From contig CP070650.1 in NCBI GenBank assembly GCA_020354595.1, positions 406,339 through 411,644 on the forward strand: a stretch of 5,306 bases of DNA. Reading direction: 5' to 3'. A program made the translations under genes and the position numbers. Below the pieces are notes generated by a model, which searched no databases, was not told the DNA's origin, and was given only the letters and a program-made list of their open reading frames with translations. The stretch is from Myxococcales bacterium. Lineage in GTDB: Bacteria; Myxococcota_A; Polyangia; Polyangiales; Houyiibacteriaceae. Below, piece by piece: positions 1-5,194 of this stretch. Positions within the stretch are counted from its first letter, which is position 1. Every line of letters starts with the position of its first letter.

Positions 1-187
1 CCGTTCCGGCTCGCGCTGCCGCCTGCCGCGTGCCGGCTCGCGGTGGACCGGGCGAACAAGCGTGGGGCGCGCCAAGTGAACGGCGTGTACCCGCCCCCAA
101 GTCTGCACGGGGTGCGAGCCCGCAGGGCGAAGCCCGGCGCCAGGAGCGCCGGCAAGGCGGAGCGCAGCGACCGCCGCGCAGGGAGGA
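1..187. other. GC-rich intergenic region with hairpin cluster, no gene seen
   Basis: No convincing gene lies here. One plus-strand frame stays open from the window edge to 297, but its translation is arginine/glycine-rich low complexity and runs antisense into the methyltransferase gene, so I read it as a by-product of high GC. Direct repeats are visible: CCGGCTCGCG at 6-15 and 33-42, and CTGCCGC in tandem at 16-22 and 23-29. Three consecutive hairpins follow: GGGC-GAA-GCCC at 125-135, CCGGCG/CGCCGG at 134-139 and 147-152, and GGCGG/CCGCC at 156-160 and 171-175. The block lies just past the 3' end of the leftward operon, so it could act in transcript 3'-end formation or be a dispersed genomic repeat. 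There is no T-tract, so it is not a classical intrinsic terminator. Confidence 0.5.
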
Positions 188-1351
188 TTACGGGTGGGGG
201 CGGGCGGGCGGTATTACCAAGCTGCTCGAGCTCTCGACCCCACTCGCGTCCGCATGGCCGCGCGGTATTACTAAGCTGCTCGAGCTCTCTCGCATAGCGC
301 GCTTCCTCCGCGCCTCCGGATTCCCCAGCTGTCCGCACGCCGCCATCACGCTCCGTCCCTTCGTCACTCGCTCGCGCACCGGCAGCCCCTCCGCGCGCAG
401 CCATGCGATGAATTGCTCGACTTCCGCTTCCTCCGGCGCGCGCGTCAGCGGTTTCGTTCCGGGGTTGTATGGGATCACGTTCACCAACACGCGGCCGAGA
501 GGCCCGCATAAGTCTGCGACCCCGCGTGCGTCTTCTTGGGTGTCGTTGATCCCGGGGAGCAGGCAGTAGTTGACGCCGAGCGCGAAGTTGCGGCGCGGAC
601 GGTAGCCCTTCAGCGCATCCTGGAGCTCGGCGAGATTCGTGCGGCGGTTGACGGGCATGATCTCGCTTCGAAGCGAGTCGTTGGCGGCGTTGAGGCTGAT
701 CGAGAGGTTCAGCCGCTTGAAATTCTGCCGGTCGAGCGCGCGAATGCCCTCGACGTGACCGGCCGTGCAAATCGTCAAGCGCTCTTGGCCGATCGCCAGG
801 CCGGCTTCGTCGTTCAGAACGCGAATCGCCTGGATGACGTGGTCGGCGTTGTCGAGCGCCTCGCCCATACCCATGAAGACGATGTTTCGAATTGGCCAGC
901 CTAGCCGATGCTTGGCGACCAGCACCTGCGCGATGATCTCCTCGGTGCGCAAATGCCGGAGCAAGCCCATGCGACCAGTCTCGCAGAACGCGCAGCCCAT
1001 CTTGCATCCTACCTGGCTCGACACGCACAAGGTGTACCGGTCGCGTCCCATCGGGATGCACACCGACTCGGCCTCCAGGCCGTCGTCGAGCCGGAGGACC
1101 ATTTTGGACGTAGCTCCATGCTCACTTTCGTCGGATTTCATCGCGACGATGTCGGGAAGGTCGAACGAGAAATTCGACGCCCACGCCGCACACGCTTCGG
1201 GGCCCAGACCGAAACGCTCGGGCTCGAAGCGTCCCTCGAGCATGGCGCGGCGGTGCACCCGACGTGCAAAACCGTGGCCTCGCGGCAAGAGCTCCCGCGC
1301 TCGTTTTCGAAGCTCGGTGTTCGTGAGGCTGTGAATCGGTATGCGCGCCAT
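188..1351 (-). CDS. rlmN: RlmN/Cfr-family radical SAM 23S rRNA methyltransferase with extended C-terminus
   Basis: The 387-residue product belongs to the RlmN/Cfr family, which uses S-adenosylmethionine and a 4Fe-4S cluster to methylate A2503 of 23S rRNA (RlmN also modifies A37 of some tRNAs). The radical SAM motif CxxxCxxC is at residues 116-123 (C116, C120, C123). The SAM-binding GMGE is at 161-164, and the second catalytic cysteine, in AACGQL, is C339. It differs from E. coli-type RlmN in having GMGEALDN where GMGEPLxN is usual, CETGRMG after the cluster motif, and NYCLLPGIND for the usual EYVMLxxVND. It may therefore be a family paralogue rather than the housekeeping enzyme. I chose ATG at 1351 because the longer open frame begins inside the upstream hotdog gene. 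The stop of that gene is 7 bases away, with no clear Shine-Dalgarno, suggesting coupling. After residue ~353 a non-family tail carries ESSSSLVIP twice, encoded by the DNA repeat at 208-289. Confidence 0.88.
   Translation of the reverse strand: MARIPIHSLTNTELRKRARELLPRGHGFARRVHRRAMLEGRFEPERFGLGPEACAAWASNFSFDLPDIVAMKSDESEHGATSKMVLRLDDGLEAESVCIPMGRDRYTLCVSSQVGCKMGCAFCETGRMGLLRHLRTEEIIAQVLVAKHRLGWPIRNIVFMGMGEALDNADHVIQAIRVLNDEAGLAIGQERLTICTAGHVEGIRALDRQNFKRLNLSISLNAANDSLRSEIMPVNRRTNLAELQDALKGYRPRRNFALGVNYCLLPGINDTQEDARGVADLCGPLGRVLVNVIPYNPGTKPLTRAPEEAEVEQFIAWLRAEGLPVRERVTKGRSVMAACGQLGNPEARRKRAMRESSSSLVIPRGHADASGVESSSSLVIPPARPHP
208..289. repeat. Two 28-base direct repeats at 54-base period in the 3' end of the methyltransferase gene
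   Basis: Copies at 208-235 and 262-289 match at 27 of 28 positions (C at 218 versus T at 272). The period is 54 bases, exactly 18 codons, so both copies are translated in the same frame and each gives ESSSSLVIP in the protein. Each copy contains the perfect palindrome GCTCGAGC (224-231 and 278-285). The 26 bases between copies are not obviously related to other sequence here. The repeat lies beyond the conserved AACGQL end of the family, so it encodes only the added tail. On the coding strand the second copy contains TAGTAA, two adjacent stops, in a different frame. It could be a dispersed element that reads through in frame, or a local duplication. Confidence 0.85.
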
Positions 1352-1358
1352 ACCCGCG

Positions 1359-1796
1359 TCAGTCCTGAACCAGGAGGAAGTGAGCGGTGGCAACGGCAAC
1401 CGGCTTCTCCGGGTCGTCTTGGTACGCAAACACGCGCACGTTTGCGACGCGGCGCCCATGCCGTGTGAACACCGCCTTTGCGAACACGTCCTGAGCGCGC
1501 GCACTTCGGAGGTACTCGACGGTGATGTTGATCGTCTTGGGCACGGCCTCGGTTTCACCGTGCCAGAGAAGCTTGAAGATGGCGGTGGACTCCATCAGCG
1601 CACCGAGTGTCCCTCCATGAAGCGCTGGCACGGTCGCATTACCCACGAGGTGATCGGAGTATTCCATGCGACCGCGCACGTCTTCATCGACCAACTCGGC
1701 GGTGATACCCATGAACTTGGCATACGGGATCGCCTCTTGGAGTGGCCCGAGGTCACCGCTCTGCCGAGCTGCCGAGACCGCGTCGCGAAGCCTCAT
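1359..1796 (-). CDS. Hotdog-fold PaaI-type thioesterase (first of tandem pair)
   Basis: The 145-residue protein is the usual length for a single-domain hotdog acyl-CoA thioesterase, which hydrolyses thioesters in the cytoplasm. The family signature is visible: VGN at 51-53 and HGGTLGALMES at 60-70, where HGG begins the central helix. The acidic residue in that helix is E69, where many PaaI-type enzymes carry Asp and 4HBT-II types carry Glu. The last strand ends in ATAHFLLVQD. The substrate cannot be named from sequence. The start is ATG at 1796, with a GGAGG Shine-Dalgarno (1803-1807 on the plus strand) six bases upstream. The ATG overlaps the stop of the preceding hotdog gene as ATGA, so translation is probably coupled. 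The methyltransferase gene follows 7 bases after its stop. The two tandem hotdogs may form a heteromer or be specialised paralogues; this is inference. Confidence 0.87.
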   Translation of the reverse strand: MRLRDAVSAARQSGDLGPLQEAIPYAKFMGITAELVDEDVRGRMEYSDHLVGNATVPALHGGTLGALMESTAIFKLLWHGETEAVPKTINITVEYLRSARAQDVFAKAVFTRHGRRVANVRVFAYQDDPEKPVAVATAHFLLVQD

Positions 1797-2269
1797 TCGG
1801 AGCCTCCATCACTGCTCCGGCGCTCGTCCCGAAATACGACGAAAGTGCCTGATGCCGTCGCGATCGGGCTAGCTTTGTCGCCATGATGCGCGGTTGCGCG
1901 CACGAAGGCCACGTGGCGGGTCACCTTGTAGCAGTGCGCCTCGCAAATGACCTCCTGATGGGGAAGCGCAGGCCGCACGTAGTCGATGCGAAGGTCGAGC
2001 GTGGCGATTCGGCGCGGTGCTGCAAGCGACATGATCACGGCACCTCCGCACGTGGCGTCGATCAAGCTGGTAATGCAACCGCCGTGAAGCACGCCGGTCT
2101 CGGGATTGCCCACCAAGTCCTCCCGGTACGGAAGCGCGAGCGACAAGTGCTCCGGCCGGTAGTCAGCGACGCGGAGATTCAGGGCTTGATTGTGAGGGAC
2201 GCCGCCGACGTAGCGCCCCTCGAGGCGCCGCCTGATTTCGTCCTTTTGCGGAAGGAACGAGCTGGACAT
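1793..2269 (-). CDS. Hotdog-fold PaaI-type thioesterase (second of tandem pair)
   Basis: A 158-residue single-domain hotdog protein with the PaaI signature: VGNPETGVLHGGCITSLID spans residues 53-71, with N55, the HGG at 62-64 and the catalytic-type D71. A strand with LDLRIDYVRPA (91-101) is typical of the family and is mirrored by INITVEYLRSA in the neighbour. Predicted activity is hydrolysis of an aromatic or medium-chain acyl-CoA, substrate unknown. The open frame extends upstream to 2344, but I chose ATG at 2269. It is preceded by AGGTGG four bases away (2274-2279), and the extra residues are non-conserved and overlap the PIN gene. It starts 30 bases after the PIN stop and ends with an ATGA overlap with the next hotdog gene, so it is probably part of the same leftward transcript. 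It keeps Asp where the neighbour has Glu, so the pair is not a recent duplicate. Confidence 0.87.
   Translation of the reverse strand: MSSSFLPQKDEIRRRLEGRYVGGVPHNQALNLRVADYRPEHLSLALPYREDLVGNPETGVLHGGCITSLIDATCGGAVIMSLAAPRRIATLDLRIDYVRPALPHQEVICEAHCYKVTRHVAFVRATAHHGDKASPIATASGTFVVFRDERRSSDGGSE
1803..1807 (-). promoter_or_regulatory. Shine-Dalgarno GGAGG of the 1796 start
   Basis: GGAGG on the minus strand lies six bases before the ATG at 1796. It fixes this start and sits inside the 3' end of the upstream hotdog gene, so reinitiation at the ATGA overlap has its own ribosome site. Confidence 0.75.
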
Positions 2270-2273
2270 CGAG

Positions 2274-2279
2274 CCACCT
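2274..2279 (-). promoter_or_regulatory. Shine-Dalgarno AGGTGG deciding the 2269 start
   Basis: AGGTGG on the minus strand lies four bases before the ATG at 2269. It supports this start over the longer reading that would begin at 2344 inside the PIN gene. Confidence 0.65.
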
Positions 2280-2298
2280 GATAGCAGGCGCGCCCAGC

Positions 2299-2712
2299 TT
2301 AAACCACCGGCGGGGGCGGGGGGGTCGCTTGCTCGACGAGCCACGCATCGGAAGACACGAACTCGACGCCTTGCGCATTCTTCAAAGCGAGAAGGTCTGG
2401 ATGATCGGTCAACACCCTCCCGACGCGTGCGGCTTTGGCGAGCGCGACGAGTGCCTTTTCCCAGTCGTCGATGAAATGCTCACCATTTTCGACTACATCC
2501 ACAAGGCCGCGAATCGTCGACATCTGCTGCGCGACGGCTTCATCTCGGAACTCCGGCAGCGCGTGCAGCATGGATTGCACGCGTTCCATCACCCACGTCG
2601 AGGTCTTCGGCTTTCCGGGACCGCTGAACGCGCGGCGAACGGCATGCTCCGGCGAAGACCCCAATGCAACGGATGCGTTGACGTAGATGTCGGGTGCCAA
2701 AACGACGTCCAT
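2299..2712 (-). CDS. PIN-domain protein (VapC-like putative ribonuclease), no antitoxin seen
   Basis: The 137-residue protein has the spacing of acidic residues expected for a PIN domain, a Mg-dependent RNase fold used by VapC toxins. D8 is in the first strand (APDIYVNAS), E43 is mid-protein, D82/D83 begin the helix DDWEKALVALAKAARV, and D103/D106 are in VLTDHPDLLAL. The following GVEFVSSDAWL resembles the C-terminal strand and helix of the PIN_3 group. Similarity is of the weak-motif kind, so exact metal ligands are provisional. The C-terminus is a PPPPP run from a C-rich tract. No small antitoxin gene is seen next to it: the upstream side is the 64-base divergent promoter region and the downstream neighbour is a thioesterase. 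It may therefore be an orphan or non-toxin PIN protein. There is no Shine-Dalgarno before its ATG; an extended -10 lies 7 to 15 bases upstream, suggesting a leaderless message. Confidence 0.75.
   Translation of the reverse strand: MDVVLAPDIYVNASVALGSSPEHAVRRAFSGPGKPKTSTWVMERVQSMLHALPEFRDEAVAQQMSTIRGLVDVVENGEHFIDDWEKALVALAKAARVGRVLTDHPDLLALKNAQGVEFVSSDAWLVEQATPPPPPVV
2312..2324. repeat. G-tract (G5-C-G7) in the PIN gene 3' end
   Basis: On the plus strand G5, C, G7 occupy 2312-2324; on the coding strand this is a C-tract that encodes the terminal polyproline of the PIN protein. Homopolymers of this length are prone to replication slippage and sequencing indels. A one-base change would alter only the last few residues. 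Confidence 0.8.
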
Positions 2713-2718
2713 CTCGTG

Positions 2719-2727
2719 ATTCTAACA
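2719..2727 (-). promoter_or_regulatory. Extended -10 promoter of the leftward operon (probable leaderless start)
   Basis: The minus strand reads TGTTAGAAT, a TGn extended -10 followed by TAGAAT (five of six to TATAAT, at 2724-2719). Relative to the A of the PIN ATG at 2712, the hexamer sits at -12 to -7, the spacing expected if transcription begins at the start codon itself. No -35 consensus is seen 17 bases upstream (TGTCAA), but an extended -10 can work without one. Only six bases, CACGAG, separate it from the ATG, leaving no room for a Shine-Dalgarno. Confidence 0.55.
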
Positions 2728-2741
2728 CGTTGCGCGCAGGC

Positions 2742-2770
2742 TTGACACGAATCTGGGAGGCATTAGTGGT
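2742..2770 (+). promoter_or_regulatory. Possible promoter of the rightward operon: perfect TTGACA at -35
   Basis: A perfect TTGACA lies at 2742-2747, and its first base is exactly 35 bases before the A of the ATG at 2777. The matching -10 position (2765-2770, AGTGGT) is poor, two of six. A GGGAGG at 2755-2760 could be a Shine-Dalgarno but is 16 bases from the ATG, which is too far for normal use. Either this is a leaderless promoter with a weak or alternative -10, or transcription starts elsewhere. Confidence 0.4.
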
Positions 2771-2776
2771 GCTCGC

Positions 2777-3796
2777 ATGAAGGCAGTCTGGATTCCGAAG
2801 TTCGGAAAACCCGAAGTCCTCGAGGTGCGGGAGAACGACGACCCGACGCCCGGCCCCGGTGAGGTTCGAATCCGCGTGCGCGCATCCGGCATCAACTTCG
2901 CTGAAATCATGGCTCGCCAGGGGCTCTATCAAGATGCGCCTCCGCCGCCGATGGTCGTGGGCTATGAGGTGTCCGGAGTCATCGACGCGGTTGGGAACGG
3001 CGTCACGGATCGAGTTGAAGGTCAACGAGTGCTCGCGATGACACGGTTCGGAGGATATGCCGACACGGTCTGCATCGAATCGGGGCAAAGCTATTTGATG
3101 CCGGCGGAGATGTCGTTCGAGGAGGGGGCTGCGCTTCCGGTCACCTACCTCACGGCGTTTCACATGCTCTTCAACGTCTTCCGCGTCCGGTCGGGCGATC
3201 ACGTGTTGATTCACCAGGCGGCTGGCGGAGTGGGCACCGCGGCGAGCCAGCTCTGTCGATCGGTCGGGGGCGTCACCACGTACGGCACTGCGTCTGCGTC
3301 CAAGCACGACTACGTGCGCGCCAACGGATGTGACCACCCGATCGATTATCACTCGGTCGATTATGTCGAAGCGATCAACCAGCTGACCGACGGCCGCGGC
3401 GTTCACTTGGTGCTCGACGCGCTGGGCGGGGACGACTGGAAGAAGGGCTACTCGCTTCTTCGCCCCGGGGGCATGCTCATTCCTTTCGGTTGGGCGAACA
3501 TGGCGAAGTTCGGAAAGCGCCGCATCACGCACGTCCTCGGCCAGCTCACGAACATGCCCTGGTGGACGCCGATGAAGCTCATGCACGAAAACAAGGGCGT
3601 GGCGGGTGTGAACATGGGCCACCTCTGGGACGAACGAGAGATGACGCTCGAGGCATTCACCGCCTTGCTGAAGCTCTACGAGGAAGGCGCGATCAAGCCG
3701 CACGTCGACCGGTCTTTTCCTTTCGAGCAGGCCGGGGAGGCACACGCGTACATCGAAGCGGGCCAAAATGTCGGCAAGGTGCTACTGACGCCGTAG
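2777..3796 (+). CDS. VAT-1-like medium-chain oxidoreductase (NADPH:quinone reductase type, zinc-free)
   Basis: The 339-residue protein is a full-length medium-chain dehydrogenase/reductase. The N-terminal GroES-like domain begins MKAVWIPKFGKPEVLEV and contains GYEVSGVIDAVG (62-73). The Rossmann domain carries the nucleotide-binding AAGGVG (148-153). GTASASKHDYVRANG, HPIDYHSVDYV (187-197) and the terminal NVGKVLLTP closely match my recollection of animal synaptic-vesicle VAT-1 and its bacterial relatives rather than generic quinone reductases. Catalytic and structural zinc cysteines are absent, as in the zeta-crystallin group. Expected role: NADPH-dependent reduction of quinones, enones or other reactive carbonyls in the cytoplasm. 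ATG at 2777 is chosen because MKAVxxxxFGxPEVL is the canonical family N-terminus. The phosphatase gene starts 2 bases after its stop, so the two are almost certainly co-transcribed. Confidence 0.92.
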   Translation: MKAVWIPKFGKPEVLEVRENDDPTPGPGEVRIRVRASGINFAEIMARQGLYQDAPPPPMVVGYEVSGVIDAVGNGVTDRVEGQRVLAMTRFGGYADTVCIESGQSYLMPAEMSFEEGAALPVTYLTAFHMLFNVFRVRSGDHVLIHQAAGGVGTAASQLCRSVGGVTTYGTASASKHDYVRANGCDHPIDYHSVDYVEAINQLTDGRGVHLVLDALGGDDWKKGYSLLRPGGMLIPFGWANMAKFGKRRITHVLGQLTNMPWWTPMKLMHENKGVAGVNMGHLWDEREMTLEAFTALLKLYEEGAIKPHVDRSFPFEQAGEAHAYIEAGQNVGKVLLTP

Positions 3797-3798
3797 CC

Positions 3799-4281
3799 AT
3801 GCCCGTACGCGTCTGCTTCGTCTGTCTCGGGAACATCTGCCGGTCCCCAACGGCGGAAGCCACCATGCGGCTGCTGCTCGAAGAGGCCCGGCTGAGCGTG
3901 GACATCGAAATCGACAGCGCCGGGACCGGAGCGTGGCACGTCGGAGAGCCGCCCGACCGCCGAGCGACGGCAGCCGCAAAGCGCCGCGGAATCGACGTTC
4001 GGGGCCGCGCGAGAAAGGTCGTCCTGAAAGACTTCGAGCGCTTCCACTACGTGATCGCGATGGATCGCTCCAATCGAAGCGACCTTCACCTGCTTGCGCC
4101 CAGTCACGAGGCGCGAAGCAAGGTCGAGCTCCTTCGCAACTTCGACCCGAGCTCGCCACGCGACGCCGAGGTCCCCGACCCGTACTATGGCAGCGGCGAT
4201 GGTTTCGAACGTGTCCTCGACATCTGCGAAGCGGCGTGTCGCGGTCTGCTACAGCACATTCGAGACAACCACCGGCTATGA
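3799..4281 (+). CDS. Low-molecular-weight protein tyrosine phosphatase (possible ribulosamine 5-phosphatase)
   Basis: The 160-residue product has the full LMW-PTP signature. The P-loop CLGNICRS (9-16) contains nucleophile C9 and R15 in C(X)5R, and the general-acid loop DPYYG (127-131) contains D127. Length and order match the family. Members dephosphorylate phosphotyrosine, often in exopolysaccharide control. Some (human LMW-PTP-A, to my knowledge) act as protein-ribulosamine/erythrulosamine 5-phosphatases, and bacterial ones are found beside fructosamine-kinase homologues. Here the kinase overlaps the phosphatase stop by ATGA and no tyrosine kinase or polysaccharide gene is visible, so the deglycation role is favoured by context. 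The ATG at 3799 is chosen because it places the P-loop at the usual position. The open frame extends upstream through the oxidoreductase gene but is non-conserved there. No near Shine-Dalgarno is visible, which suggests coupling from the oxidoreductase stop 2 bases upstream. Confidence 0.93.
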   Translation: MPVRVCFVCLGNICRSPTAEATMRLLLEEARLSVDIEIDSAGTGAWHVGEPPDRRATAAAKRRGIDVRGRARKVVLKDFERFHYVIAMDRSNRSDLHLLAPSHEARSKVELLRNFDPSSPRDAEVPDPYYGSGDGFERVLDICEAACRGLLQHIRDNHRL

Positions 4282-5138
4282 ACCTTGAGCTCCGCCTCAT
4301 CCTCGAGCAGACGCTGGGTCGTCCGGTGACGAGAGCGACGGGGCTCGGAGGCGGAAGCATCAATGACGCCTACGAGGTGACGCTCGCAAACGGCTCCCGC
4401 TTATTCGTCAAGACCCATGCGAGCCCACCGGAGGGGATGTTCGAGGCGGAGGCACGGGGGCTTCGATGGCTCGAAGAAGCGGGGACGATTCGTGTGCCGC
4501 ACGTACTCGCGATCTCGGACACCGAGCCCGCGTATCTCGCACTCGAGCTTCTCGCGCCCGCAAAACGAAAACGTGGCTTTGACGAAGACCTCGGCCGGTC
4601 GTTGGCCGCGCTGCACGCATACGGCGCACCCTCGTTCGGCCTCGACCACGACAACTTCATCGGGCGTCTGCCGCAATCGAACACGCCGCAGGAGGATTGG
4701 CCTGCCTTCTATTGGTTGCAGCGGTTGGAGCCGCAGCTCCGACTGGCGTCTGATCGCGGCCTAATCCGGGGCGCGACGCGAACGCGATTCGCGGCGCTGC
4801 ACAATGCCCTACCCGACCTCGTGGGCCCCGGCGAGCCGCCTTCCCGGCTTCACGGCGATCTCTGGGGGGGTAACCTGCACGTCGACGACTCGGGTGCGCC
4901 GTGCCTGATCGACCCGGCCGCGTACGGAGGCCATCGCGAGATCGATCTTGCGATGATGCGCTTGTTCGGCGGATTTGGTCCGCGGGTTTTTGCCGCATAC
5001 GACGAGGCATTCCCCCTCGCTCCAGGATCGCAGCGACGTGTGTCTCTCTATCAGCTCTACCCGCTGCTCGTACACGTCAACTTATTCGGCGGATCCTACG
5101 TCAGCTCCGTTGAACGAGCCCTCGCCGAATACGTCTAG
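4278..5138 (+). CDS. Fructosamine/ketosamine 3-kinase family protein
   Basis: The 286-residue protein matches the length and motif order of the fructosamine-3-kinase family, which has a protein-kinase-like (APH) fold. TGLGGGSINDAYEV (21-34) is the ATP-binding N-lobe start, K45 in FVKTHA is the ATP lysine, and EAEARGLRWL (56-65) carries the helix-C glutamate. HGDLWGGN (192-199) is the catalytic loop with D194, and LIDPAAYGGHREIDLAM (210-226) holds the Mg ligand D212 and the family-typical tail. These enzymes phosphorylate O3 of protein-bound ketoamines; the product decomposes and frees the amine. Bacterial homologues prefer ribulosamines and erythrulosamines. The ATG at 4278 overlaps the phosphatase stop (ATGA) and gives the canonical N-terminus; a longer reading from 3933 would overlap the phosphatase gene. 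The LMW-PTP/kinase pairing is a known association and strengthens the call. A structured spacer follows the stop. Confidence 0.92.
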   Translation: MNLELRLILEQTLGRPVTRATGLGGGSINDAYEVTLANGSRLFVKTHASPPEGMFEAEARGLRWLEEAGTIRVPHVLAISDTEPAYLALELLAPAKRKRGFDEDLGRSLAALHAYGAPSFGLDHDNFIGRLPQSNTPQEDWPAFYWLQRLEPQLRLASDRGLIRGATRTRFAALHNALPDLVGPGEPPSRLHGDLWGGNLHVDDSGAPCLIDPAAYGGHREIDLAMMRLFGGFGPRVFAAYDEAFPLAPGSQRRVSLYQLYPLLVHVNLFGGSYVSSVERALAEYV

Positions 5139-5143
5139 CAGGA

Positions 5144-5190
5144 ATGGGGCGAAGCCCCGTGACCAACGCGAAGCGTTGGTGTTACGGGGC
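5144..5190 (+). terminator. Two competing GAA-loop hairpins after the kinase gene (terminator-like or dispersed repeat)
   Basis: Hairpin A pairs GGGGC (5146-5150) with GCCCC (5154-5158) around a GAA loop, extendable to 5144-5160 with a TG wobble. Hairpin B pairs ACCAACGC (5162-5169) with GCGTTGGT (5173-5180), again around GAA. Hairpin B can grow by pairing GCCCCGT (5154-5160) with ACGGGGC (5184-5190), which uses the same bases as hairpin A, so the two folds exclude each other. No T-tract follows, so it is not a standard intrinsic terminator. It may be a 3'-end stabiliser, an attenuator ahead of the chelatase gene, or one copy of a dispersed repeat. Confidence 0.5.
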
Positions 5191-5194
5191 GGGG

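Noticed and set aside
1..297. Plus-strand open frame running from the window edge to 297
   Set aside because: Its translation is Arg/Gly/Ser-rich low complexity without family motifs, and it runs antisense through the rlmN tail and its repeat. GC-rich DNA gives such frames by chance.
662..677. Perfect 16-base palindrome CTCGCTTCGAAGCGAG inside rlmN
   Set aside because: It lies in a conserved coding segment (DSLRSEI), and one perfect 16-base palindrome in about 5 kb of GC-rich DNA is not very unlikely. There is no flanking sign of a site or element.
536..904. Plus-strand open frame opposite rlmN
   Set aside because: It is a shadow of the real gene on the other strand; the catalytic core motifs of the methyltransferase are encoded opposite.
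1352..1558. Upstream extension of the methyltransferase frame to 1558
   Set aside because: It overlaps the hotdog gene, the extra 69 residues are Ser/Arg/Thr-rich and unlike the family, and the ATG at 1351 gives a normal RlmN N-terminus.
2713..2776. A small antitoxin gene for the PIN protein
   Set aside because: Only 64 bases separate the PIN gene from the divergent oxidoreductase gene, and they hold promoter elements and no usable open frame. The downstream 29-base gap is also too short.
2540..3766. 408-codon minus-strand open frame opposite the VAT-1-like gene
   Set aside because: It is antisense to a gene with unmistakable MDR motifs, its translation is Arg/His/Val-rich with no recognisable domain, and it overlaps the PIN gene and the divergent promoter region.
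3933..4277. Upstream extension of the kinase frame to 3933
   Set aside because: It would overlap most of the phosphatase gene, and the added residues are Arg-rich without motifs. The ATG at 4278 gives the canonical N-lobe start and an ATGA overlap.
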